The position numbers and the translations under genes were made by a program. Shown in pieces: positions 28,753 through 35,696 of a stretch of 40,124 nt of DNA; within the stretch, counting starts at the first letter, position 1; each line of letters starts with the position of its first letter. This stretch comes from a virus: positions 1 to 40,124 of IMG/VR virus record IMGVR_UViG_3300025769_000286; one strand, given 5' to 3'. The notes under the pieces were generated by a model that was not told where the DNA came from, made no database searches, and saw only the letters and a program-made list of their open reading frames with translations.

Positions 28753-30207
28753 TTATTTATCTTGTTTTTTATCTAGCTCAGATTTTAATTCTTGTATTGC
28801 TTTTACTAGTATGGGTACTAATTTACCATAACTCATTTCTAATTTATCAGGGTTTGCATCGTATATTAATCTTAAGGTATCATCGTCGTGAACCTGAACT
28901 TCTTGTGCAATAAATCCAAAATCTTTTTTGCCTTTATTAGCGCTAACAATTTCGGAAACAGACGGGCCTTCTTTCTTTTCAGAATGAGGTAAAAAAGTTT
29001 TTTGCTCTACCCTGTTATCCCATACAAATTCTCTAGGTTGTAATTTACTTACAAAATCTAAACCGTATGTTAAATCTTTTATGTCTTTTTTATCACGCTC
29101 ATCAGACAACGAAGTAATAGATGTTACCGCTGCTCTAATCGCCGTAATACTTGCGTTACCTAAAGTGATTTCATTGCTTACAGTAGCTGAACTCGCAGCT
29201 GCGTTGTATCCAATTACTATATTGTTGTCTCCGGTTGTTAATGCATCGCCTGCAAATGCCCCTATTAAGGTATTTTCTTCACCATTAGTTACCGCATATC
29301 CAGCTCTGTGTCCAAAATATGAATTTTTACCACTTCCTGATTGGGTATAACCAGCTTCGTAGCCAACCACTGTTGTCCAGACCTCGTCTAATTCATCTAA
29401 ATTTCTTAAAGCTTGATAACCAATTGCTGTAACGAATTCATTACTACCTCTGTAATGAGCTTCGTAACCAATGGCAACGCATCCTGTTTCAGCTCCCTGG
29501 TATCCTGCTCTGTAACCAATCGAAACAGCGCCTGTTGAAACACTTGCTTGAGAGTTAGCTAAACTACCTATAGAAACTGCTCTTTCACCGCCTGTTACTT
29601 GATCACCAATACAAACGCTATTACTTCTATTGTTTCCGCCTGCTGCCCAACCTACAATGGTGTTGCTCGATCCGCCTGAAATATCTTCTCCAGCTTCATG
29701 TCCAACCGCTGTATTTTTACTACCACTTGATGCGGTTCTACCAGCTTCATTTCCAATAAACGTATTGTCTGAGCCTGTAGATACTACACCGGCTCTATAC
29801 CCTACAAAAGTATTTTCATTAGACGTATTTGCGTTTCCTGCTTCAAACCCAATAAAAATATTTTGAGTACCAGGGCTTGTTACATTAATACCGCTAGCAG
29901 TATCTGTAACGTTTACGGGTACCGAAAGTGTTTGAAATGAAGGATTTGCTCCTGCTCCATTTGAAGTTAATACTTGTCCTGCTGTACCTATCGCAAGATT
30001 TGTTATAGTATTGGTATCTGTAAATACAGGTAGTGCATATTGTACTCCTGATCCGTCTATTGATCCACCAGTTGCAGATACAGTGTTAATAATGTCTTGC
30101 ATTGTATAAATCTCTCTTTGAGATTGAAGCTCTGCTGATCCTCTGTCAGTTGTATCTACTGTTGATGATACTGTATGAAATTTCTGTCCGTTTGGAATGA
30201 TTGCCAT
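28753..30207 (-). CDS. Tail fibre with YadA-like repeats and S74 chaperone domain
   Basis: This 484-aa protein has three parts. Residues 1-95 are the attachment domain shared with the neighbouring fibre. Residues about 115-350 are repeats of the form NTxIGxxAG (GNEAGRTASSGSKNTAVGHE and variants), the left-handed beta-roll type known from YadA-like heads. Residues about 365-484 form an S74 intramolecular chaperone: SDERDKKDI near 367, then KKDFGFIAQEV and LEMSYGKLVPILVKAIQEL. In this family the chaperone trimerises and cleaves itself off at the conserved Ser. The product is likely a trimeric fibre or spike for host binding. Confidence 0.85.
   Translation of the reverse strand: MAIIPNGQKFHTVSSTVDTTDRGSAELQSQREIYTMQDIINTVSATGGSIDGSGVQYALPVFTDTNTITNLAIGTAGQVLTSNGAGANPSFQTLSVPVNVTDTASGINVTSPGTQNIFIGFEAGNANTSNENTFVGYRAGVVSTGSDNTFIGNEAGRTASSGSKNTAVGHEAGEDISGGSSNTIVGWAAGGNNRSNSVCIGDQVTGGERAVSIGSLANSQASVSTGAVSIGYRAGYQGAETGCVAIGYEAHYRGSNEFVTAIGYQALRNLDELDEVWTTVVGYEAGYTQSGSGKNSYFGHRAGYAVTNGEENTLIGAFAGDALTTGDNNIVIGYNAAASSATVSNEITLGNASITAIRAAVTSITSLSDERDKKDIKDLTYGLDFVSKLQPREFVWDNRVEQKTFLPHSEKKEGPSVSEIVSANKGKKDFGFIAQEVQVHDDDTLRLIYDANPDKLEMSYGKLVPILVKAIQELKSELDKKQDK
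29923..30207 (-). repeat. Fibre 5' direct repeat, copy 2
   Basis: About 285 bases that encode the attachment domain of the 484-aa fibre are nearly identical to the matching 5' end of the next fibre gene at 31261-31545. Differences are scattered, mostly at third codon positions. The pair could support recombination that deletes or swaps a fibre gene. Confidence 0.85.
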
Positions 30208-30228
30208 GATTTATTATATTATTTTATT

Positions 30229-31545
30229 TTATGCGTTTTCTAATGTTGTAACTTTAGCTGATAATTCTTGAATTGCTTTTACAAGTATTGGCACCAGTTT
30301 ACCATAACTCATTTCTAATTTATCAGGATTTTCGTCATATACCAATCTTAATGTATCGTTGTCTAGTTCTTTAACTTCTTGAGCTATAAATCCAAAATCT
30401 TTTTTACCTTTATTTGCACTAAAGTATTCAACTTCTACTAGATTTCCATCTTCATCTTTTTCAGTTTTAATTTCAGCTCTATTGTTCCAAACAAATTTTC
30501 TAGGTTTTAATGCCATTACCGTGTCTAATCCTGTGTCTAAATCAACTATTTCTGTTTTATCTCTTTCATCTGATAAAGCAGTTATAGAAGTTACAGCACA
30601 TCTTAACACACTAACACTTGAATTACCTAAAGTAATTTCGTTACTAACTGATGCTGAAGTTGCGGCAGCGTTATAACCTATAATAGTATTATTGCTACCG
30701 GTAGTTAAATCATTGGTGCCAGTAGCTCCGGCTTTACCACCTAAAATTGTATTATGTATACCTGATGAAATTTTCCAGCCAGCATCGTAACCTACACCCA
30801 CGTTAAATGGATCTGAGCTTGGGGTTGAAAGAGCTAAAGCTCTATGACCAACCGCAACACTTCCATCTCTATTATTGTTATTTTCTAAAGCACTATCCCC
30901 AATAGCTACATTATCTTCACCTGATGTCATTGCAAAACCTGCATTTCTACCAATAAGTACATTTGCTCGACCTTGGAAATTGTTAAATCCAGCTGCTTCA
31001 TATCCTATAATTACATTATAATCTCCAAGAGTCATTGCATCTGCAGCTTTACTTCCTATTATAACATTTTTTTCCGCATTAGTTATACTTTTACCAGCTT
31101 CATAACCTATTACAACATTATTATTTACGTCATTATTTGGTACATTTTGAAGAGCTTGAAATCCTAAACTTGTGTTACCAAAAACTCCAGCTGGAAAATT
31201 AAAGGTTTCAGCTCTAACTATTCTATCAGTACCATCTACAAAGGGAACGTATGCACTAAGTGATAGTGTTTGAAATGAAGGATTAGCTCCCGCTCCATTT
31301 GAAGTTAATACTTGTCCGGCTGTGCCTATTGCAAGGTTGGTTATAGTATTAGTGTCTGTAAATACAGGTAGTGCGTATTGTGCTCCTGATCCATCAATTG
31401 ATCCGCCGGTTGCAGATACAGTGTTAATAATGTCTTGCATTGTATAAATCTCTCTTTGAGATTGAAGCTCTGCTGAACCTCTGTCAACAGTGTCTACTGT
31501 TGATGATAGTGTGTGAAATTTTTGTGCTACTGGAATTATTGCCAT
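30229..31545 (-). CDS. Tail fibre with YadA-like repeats and S74 chaperone domain (paralogue)
   Basis: This 438-aa protein has the same build as the fibre just downstream. It has an attachment domain at residues 1-95 differing at only a few positions, NxxIGxxAG beta-roll repeats at about 115-310 (VVIGYEAGKSITNAEKNVII) and a C-terminal S74 chaperone (SDERDKTEI near 326, KKDFGFIAQEVKEL, LVPILVKAIQEL). The conserved Ser for self-cleavage is present. The two ends are much more alike than the middle, as expected of duplicated fibres diverging for host range. A TATATTTG promoter element lies 30 bases upstream. Confidence 0.85.
   Translation of the reverse strand: MAIIPVAQKFHTLSSTVDTVDRGSAELQSQREIYTMQDIINTVSATGGSIDGSGAQYALPVFTDTNTITNLAIGTAGQVLTSNGAGANPSFQTLSLSAYVPFVDGTDRIVRAETFNFPAGVFGNTSLGFQALQNVPNNDVNNNVVIGYEAGKSITNAEKNVIIGSKAADAMTLGDYNVIIGYEAAGFNNFQGRANVLIGRNAGFAMTSGEDNVAIGDSALENNNNRDGSVAVGHRALALSTPSSDPFNVGVGYDAGWKISSGIHNTILGGKAGATGTNDLTTGSNNTIIGYNAAATSASVSNEITLGNSSVSVLRCAVTSITALSDERDKTEIVDLDTGLDTVMALKPRKFVWNNRAEIKTEKDEDGNLVEVEYFSANKGKKDFGFIAQEVKELDNDTLRLVYDENPDKLEMSYGKLVPILVKAIQELSAKVTTLENA
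31261..31545 (-). repeat. Fibre 5' direct repeat, copy 1
   Basis: This is the partner of the direct repeat at 29923-30207, in the same orientation about 1.3 kb away. It encodes residues 1-95 of the 438-aa fibre, including GSAELQSQREIYTMQDIINT, which is identical in both proteins. Confidence 0.85.
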
Positions 31546-31575
31546 AATTTATTTTTTTGTCTTTTAAATATTTTA

Positions 31576-31583
31576 CAAATATA
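31576..31583 (-). promoter_or_regulatory. Bacteroidota-type -7 promoter element TATATTTG
   Basis: TATATTTG on the coding strand fits TAnnTTTG and lies directly after the stop of the basic-protein gene, 30 bases before the first S74 fibre. It probably gives the fibre genes independent transcription. No convincing -33 box was seen. Confidence 0.45.
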
Positions 31584-31874
31584 CTAATATTTTCCTTGTC
31601 TGCTTTTAGGACTTGACTTGGTACTACCGCCTTTTCCTGCCCATAATTTTTTACATGCCCAATACCTAGCTGTTAGTTTTGATTTAGCTGTTCCACACTT
31701 ATGTCTAGCTCTAAAACTTTTTCTTGCTGCCGCAGAATAATTGTGACCATAACCTTTGGCTCCAAAGTGAATTAGTTTTTCTCTACCGCCCTCACAGGCC
31801 TTTACCATTTTCTTTTTACCTGGTCTTGTCGAACGCCTTACTTTATTGCAAGGCATGTTTTTTTTACTAGCCAT
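31584..31874 (-). CDS. Small, very basic conserved phage protein (FRARH/ARYW type)
   Basis: This 96-aa protein is extremely rich in Lys and Arg, with four Cys residues (MPCNK, KACEGG, HKCGTA, WACKK). It contains LIHFGAKGYGHNYSAA, then RKSFRARHKCGTAKSKLTAR and YWACKKLW, a pattern that I know recurs in small proteins of many phages although its function has not been settled. Such proteins could bind packaged DNA or be virion components, with the Cys residues binding metal. It ends a cluster of five small basic proteins and begins 1-2 bases after its neighbour's stop. Confidence 0.8.
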   Translation of the reverse strand: MASKKNMPCNKVRRSTRPGKKKMVKACEGGREKLIHFGAKGYGHNYSAAARKSFRARHKCGTAKSKLTARYWACKKLWAGKGGSTKSSPKSRQGKY

Positions 31875-31875
31875 A

Positions 31876-32151
31876 TTATGCGTTTCTTACTCTTGCAGCT
31901 CTAGTGTTAGAAACAAATTGACGACCTCTGCCTTGTCTCTTTTTTTTCTTAGCTGTTGCTGCTAATTGTTTTTTACTTAATCTTCTTGCTTTCGCTAATG
32001 GCAAACATCTATCCGGGTTTTTTTTGTTTTTAGACGTACCACAAGGCCCTTTAATTTTACCATCGGTGCCGATACGAACCCATTTTTGTTTAACCCATTT
32101 TTTTAATTCCCCCATTATGCGCTTGTATTTCCCATGGCAGAGTTCTGTCAT
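31876..32151 (-). CDS. Small, very basic phage protein (DUF5872/DUF6321-like, uncertain)
   Basis: This protein of up to 91 aa contains KKWVKQKWVRIGTDGKIKGP, CGTSKNKKNPDRCLPLAKAR and KKKKRQGRGRQFV. The W(V)..G..G.CG...K....CLP-KAR pattern resembles small basic proteins of phages and large DNA viruses annotated as DUF families (I recall DUF5872 or DUF6321 but cannot confirm which). The frame overlaps the HExxH gene by 62 bases; a Met at residue 13 (position 32115) would give 79 aa and a 26-base overlap and may be the true start. It is probably a nucleic-acid-binding virion protein, by composition only. Confidence 0.75.
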   Translation of the reverse strand: MTELCHGKYKRIMGELKKWVKQKWVRIGTDGKIKGPCGTSKNKKNPDRCLPLAKARRLSKKQLAATAKKKKRQGRGRQFVSNTRAARVRNA

Positions 32152-32455
32152 AGGTGTTAATTTTACTACTCGGTATACGCTGTATTGGTGAGGTTATGCT
32201 TTCTCTATAATAATAATTATTATGATCGAAATGCAACAACCCTAACCTAATTTGGTCAAGGTGTACTTGCTCGTGCTTTACAGCTCTACGTTTATTTGCT
32301 GGCGTTGCGTCTTTATTAATTTCAATAACGCCATTAGGATTTATTTGACCTAAAACATTTTTAGACATTTTTTTCTCCACAACAATTCTGTCTCCGTTGG
32401 AGTATTGTTTGTTGTGACCGAAAACCTCATAAATATTTTTTAAGTTAAAAGCCAT
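32090..32455 (-). CDS. Predicted small zinc metallopeptidase-like protein (HExxH)
   Basis: This 121-aa protein contains KHEQVHLDQ (His61, Glu62, His65), a zinc-metallopeptidase HExxH motif. LPWEIQAH follows, with Glu109 as a possible third metal ligand. The ATPANKRRAVKHEQVH setting (helix leading into the motif) and the later LPWE are a pattern that I associate with small M48-like or minimal gluzincin-like proteins in Bacteroidota phages. It has no signal peptide or membrane segment. It lies inside the basic-protein cluster, coupled by TAATG to the gene upstream. It could process a virion or lysis protein. Activity is inferred from the motif. Confidence 0.7.
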   Translation of the reverse strand: MAFNLKNIYEVFGHNKQYSNGDRIVVEKKMSKNVLGQINPNGVIEINKDATPANKRRAVKHEQVHLDQIRLGLLHFDHNNYYYRESITSPIQRIPSSKINTYDRTLPWEIQAHNGGIKKMG

Positions 32456-32634
32456 TACTTCTTTTTTCTCATAGCCATTTTAGCTTTTTTCATCATTTTC
32501 TTTTGAACTGATGATGGAAGAGCGTCAAAGCCTGGGTTTAATTTAGGTTTTCTCATTGAAAGCTTAGGTTTCTTTTTACCCATGGCCATTTTTACTTTTT
32601 GAATTGCATTAAGCATCGGTTTTCTCATTTGCAT
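32455..32634 (-). CDS. Small highly basic protein, 59 aa
   Basis: The protein (MQMRKPMLNAIQKVKMAM, GKKKPKLSMRKPKLNPGF, then a KKMMKKAKMAMRKKK end) is almost half Lys and Met. It contains two RKPxLN units (near residues 4 and 28). The ATG at 32634 follows a 26-base A/T leader; a second Met two codons later is possible. Its stop overlaps the next start as TAATG. It is likely a DNA-associated virion protein, though nothing beyond composition supports that. Confidence 0.7.
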   Translation of the reverse strand: MQMRKPMLNAIQKVKMAMGKKKPKLSMRKPKLNPGFDALPSSVQKKMMKKAKMAMRKKK

Positions 32635-32660
32635 GATTTCTAATTTTTAATAGTTATAAT

Positions 32661-32819
32661 TTATTTTCTTTTTGCTTTCTTAGCATAGTTGGGATCTTTA
32701 CAATATTTACTTGCAGCCATGTTTGCGTATGCTGAAGGGTATCTATCGAAAGTTCTTTTTGCCCAAGCAATCCCAGCTGGACATATTTTGTTCCCTTTTG
32801 TTCTTCCTTTTTTTGCCAT
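32661..32819 (-). CDS. Small basic protein with CPAGIAWAK...SAYA motif, 52 aa
   Basis: The sequence reads AKKGRTKGNKICPAGIAWAK, then RTFDRYPSAYANMAASKYCK and a basic tail. The C-x-x-GI-x-WAK-x-x-F-x-x-YPSAYA...KYCK pattern is one I recognise from small proteins of phages and large DNA viruses, of unknown function. Two Cys residues (13 and 40) may pair or bind metal. The start is coupled to the upstream stop (TAATG). Confidence 0.75.
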   Translation of the reverse strand: MAKKGRTKGNKICPAGIAWAKRTFDRYPSAYANMAASKYCKDPNYAKKAKRK

Positions 32820-32953
32820 TATCCTTGTCCTGTGTATAATTTTTTGTACAATTTACTACTTTTTAATTTACTAGTTTTAGTCTTAGCGTGTATGCCAGGT
32901 CTTTTTTTTCTAGCTTTCTTATACTCAATTGGATTTATTATTTTTCTTGCCAT
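32819..32953 (-). CDS. Small highly basic protein, 44 aa
   Basis: The sequence starts MARKIINPIEYKKARKKRPG and continues with repeated KTSKL/KSSKL (residues about 26-35) before ending YTGQG. It is fully basic with no Cys. Both its start and its stop overlap neighbouring genes as TAATG (with the holin gene upstream and the 52-aa gene downstream), which supports its being translated. Function unknown. Confidence 0.7.
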   Translation of the reverse strand: MARKIINPIEYKKARKKRPGIHAKTKTSKLKSSKLYKKLYTGQG

Positions 32954-33411
32954 TACTTTTTAAATATACTTATTGCTTTTTCGCTCGACCTTCCTCCGAA
33001 ATAAGCTAAAACCACCGCCATCATCACATTCTCAAATGTTGAATTCCAATTATCATGTATTGTGAACGGTATAGTTTCAACACTATCTAATATTCCAGCA
33101 AATGAAAAAACTACTATACACCATATTAACACTAATGGTCGTACATTTTTAGACATCCATGAATCAGACATTGAGTCTGCTTTCCATCTTGAAGTGATTG
33201 CCTCTAGCTCTTTGTTTTGTTGTTCATATATTAATTGCTGTAATTTAATTTTATCTTCAGCCGGAGCATCTGATTTAGTTATTTCAGCAATGGCTTCTTG
33301 TGGACTTGCAACACCCTGCAATATATTTCCTAGTGTAGGATTTATTACGGACGCCGCGCCAAATAAAAGCTGCCCAACTGTTGTGTCTTTAAAAGGTTTT
33401 TTTGAACTCAT
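32953..33411 (-). CDS. Holin, 3TM (gene-transfer-release) type
   Basis: This 152-aa protein opens with a soluble helical part (VGQLLFGAASVINPTLGNIL, DKIKLQQLIYEQQ). RWKADSMSDSWMSKNVRP then leads into membrane helices at about 91-107 (LVLIWCIVVFSFAGIL) and 127-140 (VMMAVVLAYFGG), with a basic end. The 'RWxAD..SD.W.SKNVRPL' stretch before the membrane part is the pattern of the Holin_3TM family, which forms lesions in the inner membrane at lysis. It follows the M15 endolysin gene with an ATGA overlap. Confidence 0.85.
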   Translation of the reverse strand: MSSKKPFKDTTVGQLLFGAASVINPTLGNILQGVASPQEAIAEITKSDAPAEDKIKLQQLIYEQQNKELEAITSRWKADSMSDSWMSKNVRPLVLIWCIVVFSFAGILDSVETIPFTIHDNWNSTFENVMMAVVLAYFGGRSSEKAISIFKK

Positions 33412-33869
33412 ATTACTTTATACTTTGTTTTACCATCCTCTTTATAAGCCTTCAAACATCTGTTTCTGTTTTCATCTTTTGACACGTATGAAACATGGAT
33501 CCAGTTGGGATTCATGTCTGTTCCAAACTCCCATATCAATTGGTCAAAATCTAAATTTTCTCGTATGTACATAAACATTTCTGCATTAGACTTATACCCA
33601 TACACATCATCCAAATCAATTGCTTGACCTTTACAATGTTGGCTGGAACTTACCCCGCCAATAGCTTCATTCAAAGATGGCGACCTAAAAAAAGAATTTA
33701 CTTTTATAGGGCCTCCAACCCAAGATCTTAAAGGCTCAAACACCATTTCCGCTGTAGTGGCCATGGCGGCTATTTGAGTAGGATTTGGCGTATTGTCAAT
33801 TTTTTTCCTTTTAGCTGTATTGGAGTGTATAGCTTCTGCGTATGTTATATGCTCACTGATTCTATTCAT
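33408..33869 (-). CDS. Endolysin, peptidase M15A-type (D,D- or L,D-carboxypeptidase fold)
   Basis: This 153-aa protein shows the M15 zinc-peptidase pattern. SSSQHCKGQAIDLD gives His78 and Asp85 (SxHxxGxAxD), Glu114 (LIWEF) is the likely catalytic acid and His125 (NWIHVS) is the third zinc ligand. Upstream are FEPLRSWVGGPIKVNSFFRS and the LNEAIGG loop of the fold. It would cut peptide bridges of host peptidoglycan at lysis. It has no signal peptide, so it needs the holin encoded immediately downstream, with which it overlaps by four bases. Its length matches the single-domain family. Confidence 0.9.
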   Translation of the reverse strand: MNRISEHITYAEAIHSNTAKRKKIDNTPNPTQIAAMATTAEMVFEPLRSWVGGPIKVNSFFRSPSLNEAIGGVSSSQHCKGQAIDLDDVYGYKSNAEMFMYIRENLDFDQLIWEFGTDMNPNWIHVSYVSKDENRNRCLKAYKEDGKTKYKVI

Positions 33870-34096
33870 AAATTTAATTTTAATATTATGTAAAATACCG
33901 CCGGTATACTAGAAAAAATAAAATCCATAAACTCCGGATTTCCTTTACCCATCCACCAATCGTAAATAATTTCTTTAGCTGCATACAAAGTTACGGAAAA
34001 AATAAATCCATAAATTGACAACACGTAAACTAAAGGGAATGCTGTGATGCCTCCCCAAAAGAAGTGTAATAGCTTGTCATTAGGTATCCTGTTCAT
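33866..34096 (-). CDS. Small membrane protein of the lysis cassette
   Basis: This 76-aa protein has about two or three hydrophobic segments (FFWGGITAFPLVYVLSIYGF, FIFSVTLYAAKEII, FIFSSIPAVFYIIL) and the pattern KLLHFFWG...KEIIYDW..GKGNPEFMDFIF. The H-x-x-WG, KEI-x-D and D-F arrangement resembles small phage membrane proteins with a VanZ-like look found in lysis regions. It may be an accessory holin or envelope-disrupting protein. The start is coupled to the beta-barrel gene by TAATG and its end overlaps the endolysin start by four bases. Confidence 0.65.
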   Translation of the reverse strand: MNRIPNDKLLHFFWGGITAFPLVYVLSIYGFIFSVTLYAAKEIIYDWWMGKGNPEFMDFIFSSIPAVFYIILKLNL

Positions 34097-35370
34097 TACA
34101 ATCTAATGTTTAAGCCAATTGATGACTGATAAATTTCAGAATCCCAAAACTTTGTGTATTCTCCTTCAATAAACACGCCTAAACTTTTAGAAAGTTTCCA
34201 TCCAAATGATATGCCTGCCTGCCAATCCTCCCACTGCTCTAACTCAGAATCTTGTCTCAATCCTCCTAACCCCCAATTGTTTCTATTTAGATAACTAAAA
34301 TCAACATCTCCTTGAACGTATTTGTGATAAGGTAATAAATAAGAACCGTAGGCGTGAAGCCAGAAATTTCGCTTGTAATGATACGCATCAAAACCTATAA
34401 TTGGACTAACCACGCCAAATGCATCTAACTCATCCCAAACTTCATGGTTAAACCTGTTCATTAAGTCAGCAAAAACAGTGTCACGAAATTCTAAATCTGT
34501 ATGAGCCACGATTTCTCCATTAGGATCTATCCAATACCAGTCGGACACTTCGTTTCCAAACTGGTCTTCTTGAGTATAATAAATATCATCATAACCGTAT
34601 TCAAAACCTAACGTATACCAAGGATTTATAATTTGTCCGTCTTGATTAGTTTCATTCAACCATATTTCAACTGGATTGTATCCGTAAGGGCGCTCATGAG
34701 TCCTATAGATTGCACCGGCAGAAATACTAAATTTTTTACCTATAGGAAGCTTTGCTCTTACTTCGGCTGATTTATAATTAAAATCTACCTTTCCTTGTTT
34801 TCTACTTTCTAGCTTGACTACGTGGTATTGACCGCTATGCTTAATAAAATACCTGTGGTTTGTAAATATCTCATCTCTTGATCTTTCTTTTTCATAATGA
34901 ATGGTGTATTCTAACCCTTTTACAGGAGAGTTTGGTGCTGACAAACCAATGTTATTTTCAGTACCATCATAGTAATGCTTTCCTTTTATTTCATAATCGA
35001 ACCTAGCAAGCTTTCGTATTCCTACGCCATACCTGTAATCAAAATCATAGTAGTCGGTTCCGTCAACCACCACGGGCGCTGAATACAAATTGCCGTTTGG
35101 ATTTGTTCTAACGAAGTAATCTTTTGGATTTTCTTTTGGGTTATCAATATCACCAGCTACATATATAGTGGAGTATTTGAGTATATCTTTGTACACATCC
35201 TCAAAAAAATTTTTTACTTTATATTTTTTTACAATTTTATTTTCAAGTTTTTTTGAATCATCAATAACTTGAGCTTGTGCTCCCAAACTAAAAAACATTA
35301 ATACAATAAATATCATTATATATATTAATGCGTTGGTAGCAAACTTTTCGGTTTTTTCTTTTCTATTCAT
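34096..35370 (-). CDS. Predicted outer-membrane beta-barrel protein, secreted
   Basis: This 424-aa protein opens with a basic segment and a hydrophobic stretch (IYIMIFIVLMFFSLGAQAQV), a Sec signal peptide with likely cleavage after AQA near residue 34. The mature part has alternating polar and aromatic strands (FDYRYGVGIRKLARFDYEIK, KFSISAGAIYRTHERPYGYN, WLHAYGSYLLPYHKYVQGDV) and ends in a last strand IYQSSIGLNIRL. Aromatic girdles and a final strand ending in a hydrophobic residue are the marks of outer-membrane beta-barrels. This is unusual cargo for a phage and lies in the envelope/lysis cassette beside a secreted thioredoxin-like protein. It might alter the host surface (for instance to block superinfection or change transport) or help lysis; neither is shown. 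Confidence 0.75.
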   Translation of the reverse strand: MNRKEKTEKFATNALIYIMIFIVLMFFSLGAQAQVIDDSKKLENKIVKKYKVKNFFEDVYKDILKYSTIYVAGDIDNPKENPKDYFVRTNPNGNLYSAPVVVDGTDYYDFDYRYGVGIRKLARFDYEIKGKHYYDGTENNIGLSAPNSPVKGLEYTIHYEKERSRDEIFTNHRYFIKHSGQYHVVKLESRKQGKVDFNYKSAEVRAKLPIGKKFSISAGAIYRTHERPYGYNPVEIWLNETNQDGQIINPWYTLGFEYGYDDIYYTQEDQFGNEVSDWYWIDPNGEIVAHTDLEFRDTVFADLMNRFNHEVWDELDAFGVVSPIIGFDAYHYKRNFWLHAYGSYLLPYHKYVQGDVDFSYLNRNNWGLGGLRQDSELEQWEDWQAGISFGWKLSKSLGVFIEGEYTKFWDSEIYQSSIGLNIRL

Positions 35371-35372
35371 TT

Positions 35373-35696
35373 TTAAAATTTACTTTCTATTATTTGTTCA
35401 ATTTTTTGTTTTAATTGTTCTATCGAATCTTCAGGCAATGTTAATGAAATACCTGATTCGATTCTAAAATACTCTTCTTCATTATAAAATAATATAATGG
35501 TGGGAATATATTTAACGTTATGTTTTTTGAATATATCTTGTGAGCTTGACATGTATATAGTCTTAGTGTCGTATCTAAAACCTTTCAATGAAATTTCTTT
35601 TTCTTTTACGAAAGAAGCACTAAATTGAACTATTTCAATATCAGTTTGAGCAAAACTGACACATGTCAGGAAAAAAGCAATTATTGCACATCTCAT
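35373..35696 (-). CDS. Secreted thioredoxin-like protein lacking CXXC
   Basis: This 107-aa protein has a short signal peptide (CAIIAFFLTCVSFAQ, cleavage near residue 17). EIVQFSASFVKEKEISLKGF then looks like the first strand and helix of thioredoxin, with SASFV at the place of the CXXC active site. HNVKYIPTIILFYNEEEYFR supplies the cis-proline loop (Pro65). With no Cys pair it cannot act as a normal thiol oxidoreductase, so binding or structural use is more likely. It ends 2 bases before the beta-barrel gene, and both are predicted to be exported. I recall similar proteins in marine Bacteroidota phages. Confidence 0.7.
   Translation of the reverse strand: MRCAIIAFFLTCVSFAQTDIEIVQFSASFVKEKEISLKGFRYDTKTIYMSSSQDIFKKHNVKYIPTIILFYNEEEYFRIESGISLTLPEDSIEQLKQKIEQIIESKF

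Noticed and set aside
24966-31545. Diversity-generating retroelement target in the fibre genes
   Set aside because: No reverse transcriptase gene and no template/variable repeat pair with adenine-specific differences were seen in the window.
33062-33574. Plus-strand open frame of 170 aa opposite the holin and endolysin genes
   Set aside because: It lies antisense to two well-supported genes with clear holin and M15 motifs and has no recognisable domain or leader.
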